Shown: positions 59,199 through 64,000 of the stretch, in pieces
Position numbering within the stretch: the stretch's first letter is position 1
How the letters are laid out: each line of letters begins with the position of its first letter
DNA from: Verrucomicrobium sp. GAS474
GTDB taxonomy: Bacteria; Verrucomicrobiota; Verrucomicrobiia; Methylacidiphilales; GAS474
Assembly: GCF_900105685.1 (NCBI RefSeq)
Contig: NZ_LT629781.1
Location: 1,674,001 to 1,738,000 of the forward strand
Length of the DNA stretch: 64,000 nucleotides
Direction: 5' to 3'
Notes under the pieces: model-generated
The model's database searches: none
Told to the model about the DNA's origin: nothing
What the model saw: the letters and a program-made list of their open reading frames with translations, nothing else
Position numbers and translations under genes: made by a program

Positions 59199-59300
59199 AA
59201 CGATGGTTCTCTAAAATTGCTAGGGCCGGTTAGACTGAACGTACCGTTTTGGCAATGCAAGCGGTTTTTTACCCTCTTTTGTGTACATAGTCTAGGAGGG

Positions 59301-59545
59301 GGGGCGGGGCGGCCCTTCGGGACCTGCGCGGTCAACCCGGTACAGCTGGAGGCGATCCGCTTTATAGCCCAAGAGGGGCTTTGCCCCTCCTGGAACCTCC
59401 TGTTCTGAAGGCCTTAGCTAGCCGGACGCGCTTGGGCGGCGCCTCGTCTCCTAACTGGATTAAAATCCGCTGCTTCCCTGAGCGTCCGAGGGTACGAGTG
59501 ATAGGGAGAGACGGGGCCAATACGCCCAGACTCGTATTGGGAGAA
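59301..59545 (-). repeat. Interspersed repeat, copy G
   Basis: A 245-bp copy in the orientation of B-E, from GGGGCGGGGCGGCCC to ACTCGTATTGGGAGAAGG, of the CCA/TGG subfamily, filling most of the 361-bp gap between rpmH and sufS. It is the most base-changed of the good copies (CTTAGCTAGCCGG, CCGCTGCTTCCCTGAGCGTCC). The remaining 100 bp next to rpmH (59199-59300) hold its AT-rich promoter region. Confidence 0.9.
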
Positions 59546-59559
59546 GGATGCGTCCGGGC

Positions 59560-60807
59560 CTATGCCTGGAAGAATGTGACGGCTCCGGCGACGGCTTGGA
59601 CTAGCCGCTCGACCTCTTCCTCGGTGTTATAAAGGTAGAAGCTCGCCCGGGTCGTCGCGGGGACGCCGAGGCGGTGCATCAGGGGCTGGGCGCAGTGGTG
59701 GCCGGCGCGGAGGGCGACGCCTTTTCCGTTGGTGTAGTAGGCCATGTCGTGCGCGTGGACGGTCTCGGAGACGAAGGAGACGATGCCGGTCTGCCGCCCC
59801 CCGGCCTCCGGCCCGATGACGCGGATGCCGGGGATCTTCCGCAGCCCGGCGGCGGCGAGTTCGGCGAGGTGGACGGAGTGGTCCTCGATCGCCTTCAGGC
59901 CGACGCCGTCGAGGAAGTCGAGCGCGGCGCCGAGGCCGACGGCCTCGACGATGGGAGGGGTCCCGGCCTCGAAGCGGGCGGGCGGGGGACGGTAGGTGAT
60001 CGCGTCGAAGCGGACCTTCTCGACCATGCTGCCGCCGTGCTGCCACGGGGGGAGGTTCTCCATGAGGGCGAGGGTGCCGACGAGGAGGCCGACGCCGGTG
60101 GGGCCGCAGGCCTTGTGGGCGGAGCAGGCGAAGAAGTCGCAGCCGAGGGCCTCGATGTCGACGGGGAGGTGGCCGAAGCTCTGCGCGCCGTCGACGAAGG
60201 TGGTGACGCCGTGGCTCCGGGCGAGGGCGCAGAGCTCGGCGGCGGGGGTGAGGAAGCCGAGGACGTTCGAGGCGTGGGCGAAGGCGAAGAGCTTCGGCTT
60301 CTTCGCCAGCAGCGCCTGCGCGGCGGCGAGGTCGAGGGCGGCGCCGTTGTCGGTGACGGGGACGTATTCGACCTTGGCCCCCTTGCGCTCGGCGAGGGCG
60401 CGCCATGGCAGCATGTTGCTGTGGTGTTCCATCTCGGTGAGGAGGATCGTGTCCCCCGCCGCGAGATGGACCTCGCCCCACGACCAGGCGACGAGGTTGA
60501 CGGCCTCGGTCGTCCCCCGGGTGAAGATGGCGACGCGGCCGCCCCCGGCGCGGAGGAAGGCGGCGGCCCGTTCCCGCGCCCCCTCGTAGGCGACGGTGGC
60601 CGCCTCGCTCAGATCGTAGACGCCGCGATGGACGTTCGCGTACTCGTGGAGGGCGAAGGCGTGCATCCGGTCATAGACGGCGCGCGGCTTCTGCGCGCTG
60701 GCGGCGCTGTCGAGGAAGGCGAGGGGACGGTCGTCCTTGCCCTTGTTGGCGAGGTAGGGGAAGGCGCTGCGCCACCGGGGGCTGTCGGGAAAGGGGCTCG
60801 GGCTCAT
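59560..60807 (-). CDS. sufS: Cysteine desulfurase, SufS type
   Basis: The 415-residue PLP enzyme takes sulfur from cysteine for Fe-S cluster building. The PLP lysine lies in FFACSAHKACGPTGVGLL (about 225), the substrate-binding His in EMEHHSNMLPWR and the catalytic Cys in GHHCAQPLMHRLG (about 366). The ANVHRGVYDLSEAAT start region and short RAGHHCAQ loop define the group II (SufS/CsdA) type. The ATG at 60807 overlaps the stop of the Mpv17-like gene by 4 bp, so it is translationally coupled. It is last in an operon with an A-type carrier, but no SufBCD genes are in view. Confidence 0.95.
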   Translation of the reverse strand: MSPSPFPDSPRWRSAFPYLANKGKDDRPLAFLDSAASAQKPRAVYDRMHAFALHEYANVHRGVYDLSEAATVAYEGARERAAAFLRAGGGRVAIFTRGTTEAVNLVAWSWGEVHLAAGDTILLTEMEHHSNMLPWRALAERKGAKVEYVPVTDNGAALDLAAAQALLAKKPKLFAFAHASNVLGFLTPAAELCALARSHGVTTFVDGAQSFGHLPVDIEALGCDFFACSAHKACGPTGVGLLVGTLALMENLPPWQHGGSMVEKVRFDAITYRPPPARFEAGTPPIVEAVGLGAALDFLDGVGLKAIEDHSVHLAELAAAGLRKIPGIRVIGPEAGGRQTGIVSFVSETVHAHDMAYYTNGKGVALRAGHHCAQPLMHRLGVPATTRASFYLYNTEEEVERLVQAVAGAVTFFQA

Positions 60808-61550
60808 ATGGGGAGGACGGTTTCCTCGGCGGGGAGGACGGGCAGTTTGCCATCGTTGCCCCGCCGCGTCGAGATCGAGACGAGGAGGAGGCCCCAGATC
60901 GTGACGGCGAGGAGGAAGAGGGGAAGCTGGAGGAGGACGGGGAGGGAATAGATCAGGACCGTCGTGGGGATCCAGAAGCAGAAGTTGGAGAGGGTGAGGG
61001 GGACCACCTGTTCCCCGATGAAGGCGGGACGGAAGAGGTCGCCGAGGGCGGCGAGGCGGTAGCCGGAGTGCTTCCAGTGGTAGCCGAGCGTCAGGAAGGG
61101 GCAGGCCAGGAAGGCCGAGTAGACGAATTGGTCGATGGCGACTTTCTCCGCGACGATCAGCGGGCTCGGCGCATTGCCGAGGAGGGCGCCGAGGCCGAGG
61201 TAGAGGAAATCGGAGCCGATCCCGCAGAAGCCGAGGAGGAAGAAGCGGAAGACCATCTCCTCCAGGTTGGCCTTGGCGAAGCGCCCCCGCTGGAGGAAGA
61301 GGACGCGGCACGCCTCGCCCAGGACCCCGGCGAAGAGCCCCGTGGCGACGAAGCTGAAGAGATGGCCGTAACGGACCTTGAGGTCGGCGAGGGTCGTGAG
61401 GAGCGCCGTCGTCGGCCAGCCCCGGTAATAGCCGACGACGATCAGGAGCGTGATCGCCTGGATGACGAGGCCGGGGACGAGGTTTTCCCGGCCGGCCCGG
61501 AGGCCGACGGAGATCCCGCGCCCGAAGAGGGCGCGCAGGGAGGCGGTCAT
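60804..61550 (-). CDS. Mpv17/PMP22-like membrane protein
   Basis: The 248-residue protein has five to six hydrophobic helices. Its C-terminal half follows the Mpv17/PMP22 pattern: GIGSDFLYLGLGALLG, EKVAIDQFVYSAFLACPFLTLGYHW, DLFRPAFIGEQVVPLTLSNFCFWIPTTVLIYSLPVLLQL and VTIWGLLLVSIS, with the conserved D-Q, N-F-x-x-x-P and W positions by recollection. Eukaryotic relatives form organelle-membrane channels of unclear function; bacterial members are uncommon. It lies between the A-type Fe-S carrier (4 bp) and sufS (4-bp overlap), which suggests a joint function with Fe-S assembly. The family call rests on pattern, not alignment. Confidence 0.55.
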   Translation of the reverse strand: MTASLRALFGRGISVGLRAGRENLVPGLVIQAITLLIVVGYYRGWPTTALLTTLADLKVRYGHLFSFVATGLFAGVLGEACRVLFLQRGRFAKANLEEMVFRFFLLGFCGIGSDFLYLGLGALLGNAPSPLIVAEKVAIDQFVYSAFLACPFLTLGYHWKHSGYRLAALGDLFRPAFIGEQVVPLTLSNFCFWIPTTVLIYSLPVLLQLPLFLLAVTIWGLLLVSISTRRGNDGKLPVLPAEETVLPI

Positions 61551-61554
61551 CGGT

Positions 61555-61905
61555 CTAGGCCTCGAACGAAGTCCCGCAGCCGCAGGTGGCCTTCGCGTTG
61601 GGATTGCGGATGCGGAATCCGGCGGCGGTGAGGCCGTCCTCGAAGTCGATGGTCGATCCGCCGAGGAAGAGGAGGCTCTTCTCGTCGACGAAGAGTTTCA
61701 CCCCGAACTGGTCGTAGGCGACGTCGCCGGGTTCCCCCCCCGCCAGCTTCATCTCGTACTGGAAGCCGGAGCAGCCCCCCGCCGAGACGAAGAGGCGGAG
61801 CCCCTTCGTCGCCACCTCGCCGCCCACGCGGGCGCGGATCGCCGCCGCGGCCTTTTCGGTCAATTGGACGGAGGGGGCGGACGTGGCGGCGGGGGCATCG
61901 GACAT
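61555..61905 (-). CDS. A-type iron-sulfur carrier (IscA/SufA/ErpA family)
   Basis: The 116-residue protein has a flexible N-terminus of about 12 residues, then the A-type fold with the three cluster Cys: GGCSGFQYEM (C45) and ATCGCGTSFEA near the C-terminus (C-G-C). It would carry Fe-S clusters from scaffold to client enzymes. It is the first gene of a tight operon with an Mpv17-like protein and the SufS-type desulfurase, so it is probably the SufA-like partner. The 180-bp gap to the chemoreceptor gene holds divergent promoters. Confidence 0.95.
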   Translation of the reverse strand: MSDAPAATSAPSVQLTEKAAAAIRARVGGEVATKGLRLFVSAGGCSGFQYEMKLAGGEPGDVAYDQFGVKLFVDEKSLLFLGGSTIDFEDGLTAAGFRIRNPNAKATCGCGTSFEA

Positions 61906-62085
61906 AGGAAATAAGGGTAACTCTCAGAGGACACGGCGTCAATCGGAGGCGGGAGAAGGGCAAAAACGGGGTCCTTTAGGATCAGGATGAAGCCCCTCGG
62001 GTAAGTCATGCATTTCGTGGTGTACCCTTGCTCTCCTTGTTCACTTGGTATACAGGTTGCTTAAAATTCAGGTAAAATTACTTAT

Positions 62086-63426
62086 ATGTTAAACTTTTTA
62101 AAGAAGCAATCGAGACTGGGTGATCATCCTTCCTCCACTCAGGACCTTCAAGGCCAGGTCGAGGCGATCCGTCGCTCCCAGGCTGTGATCGAGTTTAACC
62201 TCGACGGGACGATCCTCTGGGCCAACGACCACTTCCTCTCCGCGATGGGCTACGAGCTGGAGGAGATCCGGGGCCAGCACCACCGGATCTTCGTCGACGA
62301 GTCGACCGACCAGGAGGCCTACCGCCTCTTCTGGCAGAAGCTGGGCCGGGGCGAGTACGATTCGGGCAAGTACAAGCGGATCGCCCGGGACGGCCGCGAA
62401 GTCTGGATCCAGGCCTCCTACAACCCGATCTTCGACCGCTTCGGGCGGCCGGTGAAAGTGATCAAGTACGCGACCGACATCACCGCCGAAGTCCTCCGCA
62501 ACGCCGACGTCGCGGGCCAGCTCGACGCCATCAGCCGCGTCCAGGCCGTGATCGAGTTCGACCTCGACGGGACGATCCTGACGGCGAACGAGAACTTCCT
62601 CGCGACCACCGGCTACACCCTCCGCGAGGTCCAGGGCCAGCATCACCGGATGTTCGTGAATCCCGCCGAGGCGAACAGCCAGGGCTACCGCGAGTTCTGG
62701 CAGCGCCTCGGCTCCGGCCAGTTCGACGCCGGGCAATACCGCCGCGTCGGCAAGCACGGCCAGGGCATCTGGCTCCAGGCCTCCTACAACCCGATCTTCG
62801 ACGCCGACGGGCGGCCCTTCAAGGTCGTCAAGTACGCCACCGACGTCACCGCCCAGATCGAGGCGACGCAGACCCTCCAGGACGCCCTCTCCCAGCTCTC
62901 CGCCGTGATCCAGCAGAACGCCTCGAACGCGAAGGACGCCGATCAGGCCGCCGCGACGGCCTCGGCCATCACCGTGAAGGGCCAGGTCGTCGTCTCCGAC
63001 GCCGTGGCGAACATGACCGCCATCGCCGACAGCTCGAAGAAGATCGGCAAGATCGTCGGGATGATCAACGAGATCGCCTTCCAGACGAACATCCTCGCCC
63101 TGAACGCCGCCGTCGAGGCCGCCCGGGCCGGGGACTCCGGCGCGGGCTTCGCCGTCGTCGCCGAGGAAGTCCGCTCCCTCGCGCAACGGAGCGCAGTCTC
63201 GGCAAGCGACATCGGCGAGCTGATCGGCGACGCCCTGAAGCGGATCGAGAGCGGCCGCATCCGCGTCGAATCGATGGGGACGACGATGGAAAACATCTCC
63301 TCCTCCATCAAGCAGGTCGGCGGAACGATGTCGGAGATTCTGGGCGCGTCGGAGAACCAGGCGGCAGGGATGGAGAAGCTGAACCGCGCGATCGCACAGC
63401 TGAGCCACACGACGATCTTGAAGTAG
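62086..63426 (+). CDS. Soluble chemoreceptor with two PAS domains (BdlA/Aer-like)
   Basis: The 446-residue receptor has no membrane helix or periplasmic domain. Two PAS-PAC modules (about 25-140 and 150-265) are near copies of each other ([24 protein letters not shown] and [24 protein letters not shown], each with a QASYNPIFD core and [10 protein letters not shown]-type ending). The signalling domain includes the CheA/CheW-contacting tip [41 protein letters not shown] (about 325-365). Tandem PAS with a methyl-accepting tip and cytosolic location is the architecture of BdlA and similar redox/energy sensors. Pairing with the cheW at 34129 is possible. An AT-rich gap upstream holds its promoter. 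Confidence 0.95.
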   Translation: MLNFLKKQSRLGDHPSSTQDLQGQVEAIRRSQAVIEFNLDGTILWANDHFLSAMGYELEEIRGQHHRIFVDESTDQEAYRLFWQKLGRGEYDSGKYKRIARDGREVWIQASYNPIFDRFGRPVKVIKYATDITAEVLRNADVAGQLDAISRVQAVIEFDLDGTILTANENFLATTGYTLREVQGQHHRMFVNPAEANSQGYREFWQRLGSGQFDAGQYRRVGKHGQGIWLQASYNPIFDADGRPFKVVKYATDVTAQIEATQTLQDALSQLSAVIQQNASNAKDADQAAATASAITVKGQVVVSDAVANMTAIADSSKKIGKIVGMINEIAFQTNILALNAAVEAARAGDSGAGFAVVAEEVRSLAQRSAVSASDIGELIGDALKRIESGRIRVESMGTTMENISSSIKQVGGTMSEILGASENQAAGMEKLNRAIAQLSHTTILK

Positions 63427-63467
63427 GCGGGGGGCGTTCCAAGCGTATCGCTTCCCTGGATGCCGCG

Positions 63468-63710
63468 GGAGCGGGGCAGCCCTTCGGGGCTGGCGCGGTC
63501 AACCCTGTACAGCTGGAGGCGACCCGCTTTATAGCCACAGAGGGGCTTCGCCCCTCCGTGACCTCCCCTTCGGAGGGCCTGAACTAGGCGGACGCGCTTT
63601 GGCGGCGCCTCGTCTCCGAACTGGATTAAAATCGGCTGCTTCCTGGAACGCCCGAGGGTACGAACTGAAGGGGTGGCGGTACCAATACGCCTAGACTCCT
63701 ATCGGAAGAG
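63468..63710 (-). repeat. Interspersed repeat, copy H
   Basis: A 243-bp copy in the orientation of B-G, from GGAGCGGGGCAGCCC to ACTCCTATCGGAAGAG, of the CAC/GTG subfamily (AGCCACAGAGGGGC ... GCCCCTCCGTGACC) but with TTATAGCC as in the other group. The next hairpin reads CCTCCCCTTCGGAGGG instead of CCTCCTGTTCTGAGGG. Array sub-units follow (GCGTATGGGAGAGGGA at 63713, GCGCTTACGG). It fills most of the gap between converging genes. Confidence 0.9.
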
Positions 63711-63745
63711 AAGCGTATGGGAGAGGGAGCGCTTACGGAAGTCCC

Positions 63746-64000
63746 CTACCGCGCCATCTCCGCAATCTGCTCCACCCCATGCGACAAAGCCTTCCGGGCC
63801 GGGTTCAGGTGCGAGACGAAGCGGACGAAGGGGACGATGTCCCAGGGCCGCGCGAAGAGCGCCGCCAGGAGCCGGAGCGGGGTGGGCTGCTGCCGCACCA
63901 GGTCGAACGAGGCGTCGAGGATCTCCTGCGGGAGGACGTCGTCGAGGCCGTCGGAGACGACGCGGAGGGGGAGGAAGGGGACGCCGAAACGCTCGGCCTC
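63746..64000 (-). CDS. Nucleoside-phosphorylase-like protein, 5' end beyond window
   Basis: The last 84 codons of a gene enter the window from the right on the minus strand and stop with TAG at 63746-63748. The visible part starts EAERFGVPFLPLRVVSDGLDDVLP, which matches the end of purine/uridine phosphorylase and nucleosidase folds (E ... GVPFL-x-x-R-V-x-S-D-x-x-D), where the Asp contacts the base. A helical tail of about 55 residues follows. Members include hopanoid-associated phosphorylases and MTA/SAH nucleosidase-like proteins; the visible part does not decide which. Confidence 0.65.
   Translation of the reverse strand, partial: EAERFGVPFLPLRVVSDGLDDVLPQEILDASFDLVRQQPTPLRLLAALFARPWDIVPFVRFVSHLNPARKALSHGVEQIAEMAR

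Noticed and set aside
59199-59300. Chromosome origin beside rpmH
   Set aside because: rpmH-rnpA often lies near oriC, but no dnaA gene and no cluster of TTATCCACA-like boxes was noticed by eye; the gap is filled by a repeat copy.

Overview
The window is a roughly 65% GC bacterial chromosome segment, densely packed with housekeeping, envelope and signalling genes. The best guess is a member of the Verrucomicrobiota or a close PVC-superphylum relative. This rests on inference from gene content: a Chlamydia-like class Ic ribonucleotide reductase pair, a DksA/TraR protein with a long Lys/Ala/Pro N-terminal extension and an incomplete zinc finger, and a small basic protein beside rpmB and rpsR that may be a PVC-specific protein. 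There are also lipoprotein-type efflux parts, so the cell is diderm, plus a flagellin and type IV pilus retraction ATPases. No phage, insertion sequence, CRISPR array or rRNA operon was seen. One tRNA (Lys, UUU) is present.

Layout from left to right. 1-7140 is a surface polysaccharide region: an outer-membrane barrel cut by the left edge, a receiver protein coupled to it, a polyprenyl-phosphate sugar transferase, a polymerase-like membrane protein, a GT9 glycosyltransferase and a Tat-exported metallophosphoesterase. 7454-9805 is a multi-PAS hybrid histidine kinase, followed by a 990-bp non-coding stretch leading into nrdA-nrdB. 14954-16414 holds a hypothetical gene, a very small ORF and ferritin. 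17446-24160 is a tripartite RND efflux operon and its TetR-type regulator. 24323-27916 is two PilT-family ATPases followed by trpD. 28045-31077 has a MASE1-type histidine kinase and a cyclic-nucleotide-binding protein. 31247-33021 encodes the small basic protein, L28, S18 and DksA-like protein. 33135-34833 has uppP, cheW and tRNA-Lys. 34865-38198 is a carotenoid region with an alpha/beta hydrolase. 38607-41874 has a FIST sensor protein, miaB and a membrane protein. 42145-47033 has an outer-membrane protein, ppc and a PAS-receiver protein. 47671-48480 is flagellin behind a good sigma-54 promoter candidate. 48644-51855 is folP-cdaA-(CdaR stub)-glmM, linking c-di-AMP and cell-wall precursor synthesis. 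51971-55576 is a cupin and an ECF sigma factor coupled to a membrane VWA protein. 55899-59198 is the rpmH-rnpA-yidD-yidC-khpB cluster. 59560-61905 is an Fe-S operon with an embedded Mpv17-like gene. 62086-63426 is a soluble PAS-PAS chemoreceptor, and a nucleoside-phosphorylase-like gene is cut by the right edge.

The most unusual content is a family of interspersed repeats of about 245 bp. Nine copies occur at seven intergenic loci, in both orientations, always at the 3' side of at least one gene and never in a divergent promoter region. Their central hairpin shows compensatory base changes between subfamilies (CCA/TGG versus CAC/GTG flanking an invariant GGGGC stem). One diverged copy carries a 65-nt structured insertion exactly in that hairpin loop. 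Several copies are continued by a degenerate array of 15-16-bp units, organised into a 47-bp higher-order tandem repeat at 16738-16880. No transposase or terminal inverted repeats accompany them. I do not recognise this family.
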